DNA of 64,000 nucleotides, from positions 704,349 through 768,348 of the forward strand of contig JAAOOA010000618.1 in assembly GCA_012861695.1 (NCBI GenBank), written 5' to 3'. The position numbers were made by a program, and so were the translations under genes. The notes beneath the pieces were generated by a model. That model had not been told where the DNA came from. It was given only the letters and a program-made list of their open reading frames with translations, and made no database searches. This DNA comes from Trematomus loennbergii. Lineage: Eukaryota > Chordata > Actinopteri > Perciformes > Nototheniidae. Shown piece after piece: positions 25,241-35,673 of the stretch; positions within the stretch are counted from its first letter, which is position 1, and the number at the start of each line of letters is the position of its first letter.

Positions 25241-26177
25241 GTGAGAGAAACTGTTTTTCTGTGTCAGTTTCTGGACACTTTGAACACACACCATGTGGCA
25301 GATCTCACGCGTTGCGGGTGCAGCTTGTTTTAAGACTGATCACCATACGGGGTTGGATTTATTTAAAAAAACTACACAGAAATCGCGTAACAGGTCTGCA
25401 AGGCTTTCAGATTTATAGGACTGCAGAACAAGTTAGGAGGAATGGATTACTAATGCGATGCAGCTTTAAATCCAACACACTCCTACTCACTCTGTCCCAT
25501 TTGCATAGTGAAATAGTCTCTGTAGTGGCCAGTGTTTGCTACAGAGAATCAGGCAAAGTAAAAACTGTTGCATTCAAGAAAATCCTCTTATCTTCAGTGA
25601 ACTATGATGTTAAGCCTTGCTTCTAATTAAAATGGTAAGCTGCCACAATAAATGATTAAAGACTCCAATATATGCAACTTTTTATATCATGTTGAGGACT
25701 TATCCAAGAGCAAAGGGCATATCAATCATTCAGTTCAAATTAAAAATCCTTCACAGTGGCTTTTTTTTATGTGCAAGAGGTTACATTTGTCAGAAAATGT
25801 GATTAAAATGACCTAAAATGTATTCATTTAATCAAATAATGAGAACACTTGAAACATTTTGAGGTTTATTTTGGTTCATTTGCTTCCTGAGTCCTTCTCT
25901 GAGCGATGGGACTGCATAGAGAGCAGGTTTCCCATCGCTTCACTACACAGCAGTGCAGTGCAAAGCAAAGCAGCCATATTGACTGTTAAAACTAAATCAT
26001 TGATTGTGCCTAACACCTCCCTGCGATGAAATGATCAATGACGCTGTGCGGCTGTTATTGTTTATGACTGACAATGTTAAGTAACAGGTGTGTCCGGAAA
26101 GTGATGATCTAGCCGCCTTGAAAAATGCTGAACACTGCAAAATGTTAATCTCATAAACTGTCTCTTTGTTTCCTCAG
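25241..26177 (+). other. kcnb2: Proposed kcnb2 intron 1
   Basis: GT-AG intron of 937 bases with ordinary AT-rich sequence. I see no coding signal in it. Confidence 0.45.
26157..26177 (+). other. kcnb2: Splice acceptor of kcnb2 exon 2
   Basis: A pyrimidine tract (CTGTCTCTTTGTTTCCTCAG) ends in AG directly before the exon. It is the best acceptor upstream of the start codon. Confidence 0.75.
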
Positions 26178-26280
26178 CCATGGAGGGACTTCCCTAAAGA
26201 GGATCGAACAGAAATCAACATTCTTGGGACTTTTTTTATTGTTTAGTTTTTTTAGAGTAACATCCCCCTTTTCCATCACC
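26178..26280 (+). other. kcnb2: kcnb2 exon 2 5' untranslated segment
   Basis: This is the untranslated stretch between the splice acceptor and the Kv2.2 start codon. It holds a short strong-context uORF and then a T-rich run with two T7-T8 blocks around 26230-26255. No other ATG lies between the uORF stop and the main start. The boundary is set by a pyrimidine-rich tract ending TTTCCTCAG at 26177. Confidence 0.75.
26180..26197 (+). promoter_or_regulatory. Five-codon upstream ORF in kcnb2 leader
   Basis: ATG GAG GGA CTT CCC TAA begins two bases after the acceptor. It has G at -3 and G at +4, so it should be recognised by scanning ribosomes. If exon 1 is joined as proposed, the -3 base is supplied by the last G of exon 1, so the context stays strong. 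The stop lies 83 bases before the Kv2.2 ATG, which allows reinitiation. A regulatory role is inferred. Confidence 0.55.
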
Positions 26281-26862
26281 ATGGCTGAGAAGATTGGACC
26301 AGGGTTGAAGTCCTCGAGCATCAGGTCCAACTCTTCTCTTCCCCCCGAGCCCATCGATATCGTCCGTATCAAAGCAAGGTCTCGCAGAGTTCGCCTCAAC
26401 GTCGGGGGGCTGAATCACGAGGTCTTATGGCGAACTCTGGACCGATTACCCAGGACTCGCCTCGGGAAACTTCGAGACTGCAACACCCACGACTCCCTGA
26501 TGGAGGTGTGCGACGACTACAGCCTCAACGAGAATGAGTACTTCTTCGACCGCCACCCGGGAGCTTTCACCTCCATCCTGAACTTCTACCGCACGGGGAA
26601 ACTGCACATGATGGAGGAGATGTGCGCCCTTTCCTTCGGCCAGGAGTTGGACTACTGGGGGATTGACGAGATCTACCTGGAGTCCTGCTGCCAGGCGCGA
26701 TACCACCAGAAGAAGGAGCAGATGAACGAGGAGCTTCGCAGGGAGGCGGAGACGATGAGAGATCGAGAGGGCGAGATAGAGTTTGATAACACCTGCTGCC
26801 CCGACAAGAGGAAGAAACTGTGGGATCTCCTGGAGAAACCCAGCTCCTCTGTGGCTGCCAAG
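26281..26862 (+). CDS. kcnb2: kcnb2 first coding exon: Kv2.2 N terminus and T1 domain (partial)
   Basis: This exon encodes the first 194 residues of a Shab-type (Kv2) delayed-rectifier potassium channel, a plasma-membrane channel that shapes repetitive firing in neurons and pairs with silent Kv5/6/8/9 subunits (family knowledge). Visible signatures are SLPPEP at residues 19-24, NVGG at 40-43, the T1 core [14 protein letters not shown] at 51-64, [19 protein letters not shown] at about 88-106, and the T1 zinc motif HX5CX20CC (H109, C115, C136, C137). The MAEK start, the NHEVLWR stretch and the TGKLHMMEE and FGQELDYWG stretches favour Kv2.2 over Kv2.1. The start has a near-ideal Kozak context (ACC ATG G) and is the only in-frame ATG in the exon upstream of the domain. 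The exon ends GCC AAG followed by GTAAGA, phase 0, at the usual Kv2 VAAK junction. An extra Ile at 166 lies in the acidic linker. S1-S6 and the long C tail are outside the window. Confidence 0.95.
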
Positions 26863-26868
26863 GTAAGA
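26863..26868 (+). other. kcnb2: Splice donor of kcnb2 exon 2
   Basis: AAG|GTAAGA is a near-consensus donor located exactly where Kv2 homology stops. The frame stays open for 31 more codons, but that sequence does not resemble any channel. Confidence 0.93.
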
Positions 26869-27664
26869 AACCGAGACAGGAAGTGTGATCACGCGCCGCC
26901 CCCATCTCACATTCCCCGAGCCCGGATCATAACACATTACAAGCACACCTATTAAAGGCCTGTACTCCCACCTGTAAGAGATATCCATGGGTTCATGCGT
27001 TTGAATGTTAAACAGGCGTGCACTGTACGCTCATCTGAGGCCATCTGTCTGACTCGGTCTTCTTAATAGCAACAGTTGATGGATTAAAATAGAGAAAGCT
27101 GCAGTATTTGGGTTCCTGTGTGTGTTGTAATAGCAGAGAATGAAGTAGATGTGAAATCACGGTGAAGTCAAATGGAATCACTGCAGGAGCTAGATTTAGA
27201 CTCGATTTGTTTTGACAGAAGTTATTGGCTGTGTCAGCTTTCTTTGCCGGGATGAAATATGTCGATGTTCACCAGTTAAGCCTCTTTTCTCGTGCAGTGG
27301 AATTACATGTCAGTGTTGAGCTGTTTTCTCATGAAACGTGGACAATAACCGGGGGGTTTTCTCTCACACGTAGTACACAACAGCAGATAGACTTACTGGA
27401 AATATGATTGGTTCAGATGAGGTGTGGTGCTTGGGCAAAAAAGCCATGACACGGATTTCACCTGTGTTAAAGAACCGGTTGTTAATTTGGTTTTAAACAA
27501 CAGAGTCTCTTTCTGTTACTTGATTTTGCTGCAAGGATTTGGACAGAAGTTGTTGAATCTCCAGGTGTTTTTGTCTAAATGTCCCTTCTTCTTCAACCCC
27601 TGGATGTTTGTTTTCTTTTGGTTTCACATTAGATGCGGTAGAAACCTTATCAAAGACTTGCTTG

Positions 27665-27922
27665 TAGGGCTGCTCCATTAATCGTATTTTAATCGCAATT
27701 ACGATTATGGCTTGCAACGATTATGAATTTTTTTCTTGGTTTTTCAGTTGAATTCTACTTAAAGTTCAGGGTAATCAACTGTTAAAAACATACTGTTAAA
27801 AAAAATTTCTCCAATAAATTGATGTTTTCAAAGTAAATGGATAATCGTTTTTAATAATCGTGATATCAATTATTGACCCAAATAATCGAGATTATGATTT
27901 TTGCCATAATCGAGCAGCCCTA
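27665..27922. mobile_element. hAT-type MITE (family D)
   Basis: Termini TAGGGCTGCTCCATTA... and ...TAATCGAGCAGCCCTA are inverted. The flanks are a perfect 8-bp duplication CTTGCTTG (27657-27664, 27923-27930). The interior is rich in AATCG/CGATTA. It lies early in kcnb2 intron 2. Confidence 0.92.
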
Positions 27923-28423
27923 CTTGCTTGCAGTGAATTCTCCGTACTCTTTTCACACATTGGACGTCTCACAACCTTTGTACCGGGAGCTTTCCTATCA
28001 AATCTGTCTGACGTACAATCCAAATTATTCTGGCATTTGCGTTCTCTTATTAATGCATAGATATTTTCCAGATTGCTGTGCGTGAGTGTCAGTGAAATGA
28101 TTGGATGATGACGTGTTTTGCAGGTGCATCAATGAAAACTGTTGGTTCTGGTTTTGGTGCATGACGGCTGGTCAGCATTGTCCAGTATGTCCTGGTGATG
28201 ACATCTATATACATCTCTCCTCCTCCTCCTATACTCCTCCTCATCTCCTCCTCCTCCTCTTCTTCATCCCAACCCCCCACTCTGAATCCTCAATTAGTGC
28301 GTCAACCTTTACGAAATCCAATCACTGGTAATTTAGCTTTCCTCTCCTCTCCAGTGTCCTGATCCCATCATCGATGCAGTGCAGGGATTATATTCCCAGT
28401 CAGAGGGTCATAAACACAGGGTC

Positions 28424-28425
<2 letters not shown>

Positions 28426-28464
<39 letters not shown>

Positions 28465-28486
28465 TGTGTGTGTGTGGTGTGTGTGT

Positions 28487-28532
<46 letters not shown>

Positions 28533-28545
28533 GTGTGTGTGTGTG
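28426..28545 (+). repeat. (TG)n microsatellite
   Basis: TG tract with GGG, GG and TT phase slips. Preceded by a (CTC)n patch at about 28217-28265. Confidence 0.95.
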
Positions 28546-29217
28546 ACTGTTGTGCTGCTGTACATGTGTTGCATTGTTTCGGCTGGTTTGGAAATCCTTC
28601 GAGATTTAATTTCAGACCTCTGGTGCCTTGTGCTAAATTTACAGCGTGGTATTCAGCTTTCAAAATGACAAATATATTGTAATGACTCTGACAACATATG
28701 GTTCAGATGGAGGAATAACAACTAATTTAGTAATTTATGACTTGTTTTAGAAATGTTTCATGCTAAAAAAGTCATAAAATGCCGTTGTTAGCCTCTCTAA
28801 AATGGAGATTTCATACTTTCCTTGGGTTTATAAGATATACAAGTAAATATATCTGGGTTTGGATTGACAGAAAGACATCCCCTAGGACTTGGATATTTTT
28901 GACTATTATCTAACTTTTTTACGCTTAGTTAACTAATCAATAACAGGAGTGAGTTGCAGTTCTGATGATATGCCACTCTTCTCCTCCTCCCTGTGTTAAT
29001 CCTGGCTTGTTTACACTAAATCAACGAGTGATTTGTGATTGATAAGAACCCCGTCTCAGCGTAATAATTTCATCCCGCCTCCAGCTAGACGAGAATCAAT
29101 TTGAAAGAGGCCACCGATATCTGAATTAAGTCAAACCGGTGACAGCAGCGCGGTAATTTGACACGCCGTGTGATATCTGAAGTGATTTACCTCCGATCAT
29201 CCTCCATTACTGCTGAC
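28546..29217. other. No gene recognised; possible conserved non-coding stretch
   Basis: The last 200 bases (about 29000-29210) are balanced in composition and free of recognisable repeats, unlike the surroundings. That is the only hint of function. Confidence 0.3.
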
Positions 29218-30952
29218 CAGAGGTGGGAAACAATACATTATCCAGATGAAGTATCGAACAGATCGCTCTCCGATGGTGGGAAGTAGTGGAGTACAAATAC
29301 TTTGTTACTGTACTTAAGTACATTTTTCTGGTATCAGTACTTTACTCCACTACTTACTTTCTGACGACTTACACATTGAACACAAATACCTGTACTTTCT
29401 ACTTCTTACATGTTGAACACAAATACCTGTACTTTCTACTTCTTACATGTTGAACACAAATACCTGTACTTTCTACTTCTTACATGTTGAACAAATACCT
29501 GTACTTTCTACTTCTTACATTGAACACAAATACCTGTACTTTCTACTTCTTACATGTTGAACACAAATACCTGTACTTTCTACTTCTTACATGTTGAACA
29601 CAAATACCTGTACTTTCTACTTCTTACATTTGAACACAAATACCTGTACTTTCTACTTCTTACATGTTGAACACAAATACCTGTACTTTCTACTTCTTAC
29701 ATTTGAACACAAATACCTGTACTTTCTACTTCTTACATTTGAACACAAATACCTGTACTTTCTACTTCTTACATTTGAACACAAATACCTGTACTTTCTA
29801 CTTCTTACATTTGAACACAAATACCTGTACTTTCTACTTCTTACATTTGAACACAAATACCTGTACTTTCTACTTCTTACATGTTGAACACAAATACCTG
29901 TACTTTCTACTTCTTACATTTGAACACAAATACCTGTACTTTCTACTTCTTACATGTTGAACACAAATACCTGTACTTTCTACTTCTTACATGTTGAACA
30001 CAAATACCTGTACTTTCTACTTCTTACATTGAACACAAATACCTGTACTTTCTACTTCTTACATTTGAACACAAATACCTGTACTTTCTACTTCTTACAT
30101 GTTGAACACAAATACCTGTACTTTCTACTTCTTACATTTGAACACAAATACCTGTACTTTCTACTTCTTACATGTTGAACACAAATACCTGTACTTTCTA
30201 CTTCTTACATGTTGAACACAAATACCTGTACTTTCTACTTCTTACATGTTGAACACAAATACCTGTACTTTCTACTTCTTACATGTTGAACACAAATACC
30301 TGTACTTTCTACTTCTTACATGTTGAACACAAATACCTGTACTTTCTACTTCTTACATGTTGAACACAAATACCTGTACTTTCTACTTCTTACATGTTGA
30401 ACACAAATACCTGTACTTTCTACTTCTTACATGTTGAACACAAATACCTGTACTTTCTACTTCTTACATGTTGAACACAAATACCTGTACTTTCTACTTC
30501 TTACATGTTGAACACAAATACCTGTACTTTCTACTTCTCACATTTCCCAAACAGGCTGGTTCCTTTAGTTTGAATGTGTGTTTGGTGGCGTGATCATTAT
30601 TATTTAGAGTCATTGCGTGCCTATTGATTTGAACACGATCCGTGTATCCATCATTTCCTGGTCTTCTCTAAAGAAGAGGGACCAATGAAAACGTTGTCAT
30701 GTTGCCGTTGTTCAGCATGGAAACATTCATTAGCTAACAATGACATTATTGTTCTATTAATATAAAGGGAGGTCAGGTACTCTTTAAAACAGCTGCTAGT
30801 TATGGGTACTTTTTACTGAAGTACATTTCAAAGCCTCTTTACTTTTACTTGAGTAAAGAAGTTTAGTCAGTACTTCTACTTTCACCAGAGTATTTTTAAA
30901 CACGAGTATCTGTACTTCTACTTGAGTAAAGTGTGTACTTTTGCCATCTCTG
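29218..30952 (+). mobile_element. hAT-type MITE with internal minisatellite (family A, copy 3)
   Basis: Begins CAGAGGTGGGAAACAATAC and ends CTTTTGCCATCTCTG. The flanks are a perfect 8-bp duplication CTGCTGAC (29210-29217, 30953-30960). It has the extended left end with an inner TIR-like GATGGTGGGAAGTAGTGGAG at 29272, the longest array, and the intact core of about 290 bp (30540-30830). Confidence 0.95.
29376..30538 (+). repeat. 36/37-bp minisatellite, about 31 units (family A copy 3)
   Basis: Same unit as copy 2. The 36-bp form (CATTTG) clusters at about 29625-29880; the last ten or so units are all the 37-bp form (CATGTTG). Confidence 0.95.
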
Positions 30953-30960
30953 CTGCTGAC

Positions 30961-31830
30961 CTGTTCACTTTGGTTTTGGGGGAAGCCTGTGAAACCTTAA
31001 AGGGAAATCCCACCCTAATTCACATTGACGTTCTGCTGAGTGCTCAACGAGGAGAACTTGGAAGTGACTTCATGTCCAAGCCCTCTGAACGCACCGAGGT
31101 TATCCACAGCTGAGAGAACATTTGGAAATAGACTGCCGGGGCCCATCTGCTGTCAAATAGCAGCTCCCCGAGGTCAGGGAAGCCTACTGTATAATGGGGG
31201 CACTGAGAACCCTTGAAGCCCTTGACCAAAAAAAAAATGCCATTACTAGTCTGGAACACAGCAGTGCGCTTTCATTCAAAGCAACCTGAGCCCTTTGTGC
31301 AATGCAATCACTGCCTCTCTGCTGCAATCAGATATAACAGCCCGTTATTCAGCTCTGGAGCACCTATGGCGCTCTCTGTCCTCAAAAGAAATGTTAAGCA
31401 CAAGAGCTCTGATATTTTTTCTCAAGGGTCAATCAAGCTACCTTTACAATCATCAGTAATAACGCTAGTGCACGCTTTGGGAGTTCTGAGAAGACCTCAC
31501 GCAACGGAGAGAAAATAGGGCGGAAACTAGACATTTCTTCCTCAGATTAACGGTTTATAAAATGTCCGGAAACGGTGAAAAATGTCCGTCCAAGTTTCAT
31601 CAAAATCCACGGCTTTAAATGTCCTTATTTGTAGGATAAGATTAAAAACAGATTTTCATGAAAAAAACTTTGAATGAAAAATCTAAAGTGAGGTAAGAGA
31701 GAGATGAAAACAGGGGCTTGTGTGTTTTATCCATGCATCCAGAATCATTAAATAAACTGCATTGAGTCAAACGAGGCGGATTTATCGGACATTTTGAGCT
31801 TCTTTGGTCGTTATTTGATTCCTCTCAGAC
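30961..31830. other. No gene recognised
   Basis: An open frame at 31213-31518 has no recognisable domain. Short AAAATGTCCGGAAACGGTG resembles text near 40.2 and 53.3 kb. Confidence 0.4.
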
Positions 31831-31831
31831 A

Positions 31832-31960
31832 CTAAGATAAGATAAGAAGTATTTATTGATCGCAATTTGGGAATGTGTTGTGTTGCAACAGCAGAAAAAG
31901 ACATTGTACAATAACTAATTAAAAGACTAGAAATAAACAAGAAAGTAAAAAATATACAGT
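31832..31960 (-). mobile_element. LINE/SINE 3'-tail fragment
   Basis: AAGATAAGATAAGAAGTATT followed by TATTGATCGCAATTTGGGAA is the reverse of the usual fish 'TCCC..GGATCAATAAAGTA' tail with (TATC)n. Confidence 0.5.
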
Positions 31961-32450
31961 TGAATTACAAATGCACTTTCACAAAATATAAAGCAAGTTA
32001 TTATATATGCATGTGAGGGATGGAATATTAAATATTAAATTGAATACAAAAGTCCAAGAGAAGCTATGGAGCAGAGATTTGTTATACACATTTCTCAAAG
32101 GCTTTAAATGTTTAAAGATCAAAACATATTTGCATGAAAAATAACTTTAATGAAAAATCTAAAGGGAGGTAAGAGAGAGAAAAGGTGAGGAAGGGGGGGG
32201 AGATGATGATGTAAGAGTTGCAGTCATGAAAGTCACGCCTCAGGATGCTGAGCTGGATCTCTGCAAACCTTTCCCCATGAATAATGAATGAGATGGTCAT
32301 AACAAAAAGGACACGGGCTAATGCAAGGCTTCTCTGTGTTAGGTGGACTCTGGGTTGAGTGTGGTTAGTAAGTCATACTTGAGTCATAGGTGCGTAGAGG
32401 CAGTAAAAGACTTGAGCCTCTTGACTTAAAGGTCACCTATTATGCAAAAT

Positions 32451-32816
32451 CCACTTCTTCATGTCTCTTCTACATCAACATGTGTCCCCTCTTCTTCATG
32501 TCTCTTCTACATCAACATGTGTCCCCTCTCTTCATGTCTTCTACATCAACATGTGTCCCCTCTTCTTCATGTCTCTTCTACATCAACATGTGTCCCTCTT
32601 CTTCATGTCTCTTCCACATCAACATGTGTCCCCTCTTCTTCAGTCTCTTCTACATCAACATGTGTCCCTCTTCTTCATGTCTCTTCTACATCAACAGTGT
32701 CCCCTCTTCTTCATGTCTCTTCTTCATCAACATGTGTCCCCTCTTCTTCATGTCTCTCCTACATCAACATGTGTCCCCTCTTCTCATGTCTCTTCTACAT
32801 CAACATGTGTCCCCTC
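32451..32816 (+). repeat. 37-bp minisatellite, 10 units (family B copy A)
   Basis: Unit TTCTACATCAACATGTGTCC plus CCTCTTCTTCATGTCTC. Several units have one- or two-base deletions. Confidence 0.93.
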
Positions 32817-33084
32817 TGTGGAAAGAGACTCTGAACGTTTCAGGAACAAAGATTCTCTCTCTTTTTGTCCTGATCCATTTCTATAAAAACCTGTCTGAAA
32901 ATGAGCTGATCAGATTTTGGCCACTTGATGATGTCATAACGATGTTTGTCTTGTGTAACCATTAGCCAATCAGCAACCAAGGTAACCCCCCCCCCCCCTT
33001 ATCACCTGAATCTCCTCCTAGAGCACCATTGAGTTATTTTTAACCAAATCTCTCTCAGAGGGGCGTGGGGAGGGGCTCCTTATA

Positions 33085-33644
33085 TAGGGGTGTCAAACTC
33101 AAGGCCCGGGGGCCAAATCCGGCCCGTGACTTCATTTTATGTGGCCCACAAGAGCTTGGAAAGAATATAATATGTTTATTATACGGTTACTGTACATGCC
33201 GATTTACAGAAGCACGTTGCCCATAAACTACATGTCCCACAATGCATCTCAAATAAGACTTGTTTCTCAGAATCAGAATTTTTTCTTCAAAATATCCTAT
33301 TTTCTCAGAATCTGACTTTTATTTCAAAATGTCACTTATTTATTTTGGGATTTTGACTTTTTTTCTCCAGATTTGGCTTTTCTTTTAAATCATTGTGTGA
33401 CATTCTCACTGAAGAGACTTGCAATTATTTACCCCAGACTTCTGCTTTCAGACGTAGTTAATTATGAAGTTATTACCCTATCTGATAATAATCCAATGCA
33501 GAGGCAATAATATAATATAATACATATTTTATATATATTAAATATTTATATATGTATTTTTATATAGTCTTATATATAAAACCGGCCTTTGAGTGCAACC
33601 ATGATGCTAATGTGCCCGAGATTAAATGGAGTTTGACCCCCCTG
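33085..33644 (+). mobile_element. hAT (Charlie-like) MITE nested in family B copy A
   Basis: Left end TAGGGGTGTCAAACTCAAGG, then GGCCCGGGGGCCAAATCCGG; right end GAGTTTGACCCCCCTG. These are the inverted termini (CAGGGGTGTCAAACTC) of a widespread vertebrate hAT type. The right flank ATCTAAAG suits the hAT target preference, but the left duplicate is missing, as is the first base of the element. Confidence 0.88.
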
Positions 33645-33979
33645 ATCTAAAGTAACAGACAGAGAATCAGCACTTTGGAAACAGGACTGAAACAGAGGGG
33701 ATTATGGGTAATGCTGCAATGATCTGTTTGGTGTTTCAGCCAATCAGAGACAGGCTCTGTATATATCTGAGACCTGTGATATATTGATGAAAAACAGTAT
33801 AATAGGGGACCTTTAAATGCACTCGTACTCAAAACTCAAAGTGTAGGACTTCACTTGGAGTCGCTTGACTTAAAAATACTTCATTAAAATATGTCAAAGT
33901 GTGTCATGATTTCATTCATTCCCTTCAGTTGCTCCATCAACTAATGCTATTAATTCCCCAGCATGACGTTGACACTTCT

Positions 33980-34135
33980 CTGCTCTCTTCTATGCTCTGT
34001 TGTGATTGGTCAACAGCTTAGAGATGTCCCGCCCTTAGCCTATCAAGTACAATATGTTGAAGCGCTAGCCAATAGGAGTGTTCCATAGTGATGTCACAAT
34101 GTTGTAGAAGTAAAAAAAGGAGTCCAATGGGTAAC
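33980..34135 (-). repeat. Reverse copy of the fragment at 9.53-9.65 kb
   Basis: GCTCTGTTGTGATTGGTCAA, GAGATGTCCCGCCC, CCAATAGGAGTG and GATGTCACAATG are the inverted counterparts. Confidence 0.55.
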
Positions 34136-34211
34136 TAACTGTATGACACACTATATAACCCCTCGGCCCTCTTCCAGCTAGCTTAGCACTTTTTTACTTT
34201 TGTTATTATCT

Positions 34212-34300
34212 TTACTTGCTTGTAAAGCGCTTTGAGCACCAGGAAAAGCGCTATATAAATAACATGTATTACTACTACTATTATTATTATTATTACTACA
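34212..34300 (+). mobile_element. Retroelement 3' tail with (ATT)n
   Basis: TTGTAAAGCGCTTTGAGCAC then AAAGCGCTATATAAAT followed by ACT/ATT triplets, the standard tail of a common fish LINE/SINE. Confidence 0.65.
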
Positions 34301-35673
34301 GGTAAGGAGAAATATGGCCTCTTTAGAGAATGAACGTCACTTTATTCAGCTCCAGTTGGAAGATATTTTTGTTCTTGTACAAAAACTCTCGTCAAAAAGC
34401 GAAAATTCCAAAAAGCTTTGGTTGAAATTGGGTTCTTTCGGACTCCAAACTAAATTCCTAGGGCTTAGTACTTTAGACTTGAGTGCAAAGACTTGCTCTT
34501 GACTTGCAGAACAAAGATGGGTCCCATTCTTTTAGTGTGTGTCCGGATGTGATGCCTCTCCTCTGGGCTCTTGAGTGTAAACCTACAGGCGCTTGCAGTT
34601 GAAAACACTTAGTTGGATTTCCATCACTTTGAAAATACAACGACAAAAACAATTTTTCTTAAGTGCTACATCTCTGCTCTGCTCAGTTTATAGCCGCCGG
34701 TGAAGCGCCGTCATGTGCTCGAACATTATATAGATTAGAGTGGCACTCTTGTTTATAGAATACAGGAGATGGATGCATTGTTTTGTAACTGTGGGCTATA
34801 ATTTCTATTAATCCAGCAGAACGTGTCATCCTTGATATTGAGCCAGAAGGATTTGTGCTGGCCTGACCCTCTTGTGTTTACAATGAGTCACGGTGTAGTC
34901 GTACAGCAAATACACTTAGCACAAGTTCATAAAAGGAAGCCATATCCAAATTACTGTAGTGCTGTAAGGAGCTTGAATAACACAGGCTTCTGCTTTTGTA
35001 TTTCCTGTAAATGTGTAAACATCAGTGCTGAATAGACGGCTCTTTGTAATGTGCTTTCTTTTCTGTGCTCAGATGAGATCAATATGCAGCGAGAGTGTAA
35101 TAAATATCAGGACTTCCCGCACAATTAGAGAGAGTTTCAACACATGAATCAGGCTGTGTGGTGGATACATATTATTTTTTGCAAGAGCAGCATCTTTTTG
35201 TTTTGATTTGTGTCCATGCAAAGCTTCTAGATCAGAAACACCCCCTCCTTTTTATTCACTTTAGAGTCTGCTCGCTCTGGGAAAATAATGGCCGAGGATT
35301 CAGAGCATCTTAAAGAGATCAATGTTTCTACTCGCCAGACATTTCAAGTTGTGTTTTCTATGGGTCCTTCCCCCCCCCCCCCCCCCCTGCATGTCCAGCC
35401 TGCTCCTAATGTGGAGGAGCACCATTACTCTGCCCTTATCTAATAATCTAGTCTAGCGGTGGGAATGTGGAGCTGTGGGCCTGCAGACTCGTGCTGTTTG
35501 TCCTCCTACGCTCAGAAGCAGCCAAACTCAGTCCACTGCAGACTCTGAGGATGATGATGAGGACAACTATGGCATTAAACAGCTCTGTAACACACACTTT
35601 CACACAAAGGCAAACTATTCTGTTTCCTTGATTACAGCCGATAAGGATGATGGGTTTTTAGTACGGTCTTGAG
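34301..35673. other. No gene recognised
   Basis: Unique-looking DNA; a poly-C run at about 35370-35387 is the only striking item. Confidence 0.4.

Larger units (their letters stand above)
32426..33816 (+). mobile_element. TTAA-target MITE with 37-bp array (family B, copy A)
   Basis: TTAA at 32426-32429 and 33813-33816. Termini TTAAAGGTCACCTATTATGC and, read inward, TTAAAGGTCCCCTATTATAC. Next to the left end is the array, then a body containing GAGCTGATCAGATTTTGGCC. Copy B at 50.4 kb is closely similar and lacks the hAT insert found here. Confidence 0.9.

Noticed and set aside
25018..25626. 202-codon open frame near the kcnb2 promoter
   Set aside because: It crosses the likely donor at 25240, overlaps another phase, and shows no recognisable domain.
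26224..26280. In-frame extension upstream of the kcnb2 ATG
   Set aside because: It begins at TTG, not ATG, and runs through a T-rich leader. The ATG at 26281 has the better context and matches the family N terminus.
26863..26955. Extension of the Kv2.2 frame by 31 codons past VAAK
   Set aside because: GTAAGA at the junction and the loss of any channel similarity mark this as intron read-through.
26446..26988. Minus-strand open frame of 180 codons opposite the kcnb2 exon
   Set aside because: Antisense shadow of a GC-rich coding exon.
29591..30178. Repeated 12-residue peptide frames (HLNTNTCTFYFL-like) in the family A arrays
   Set aside because: They arise from the 36-bp unit being divisible by three. 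There is no start context, flanking exon or codon bias; the frames break wherever the 37-bp unit occurs.
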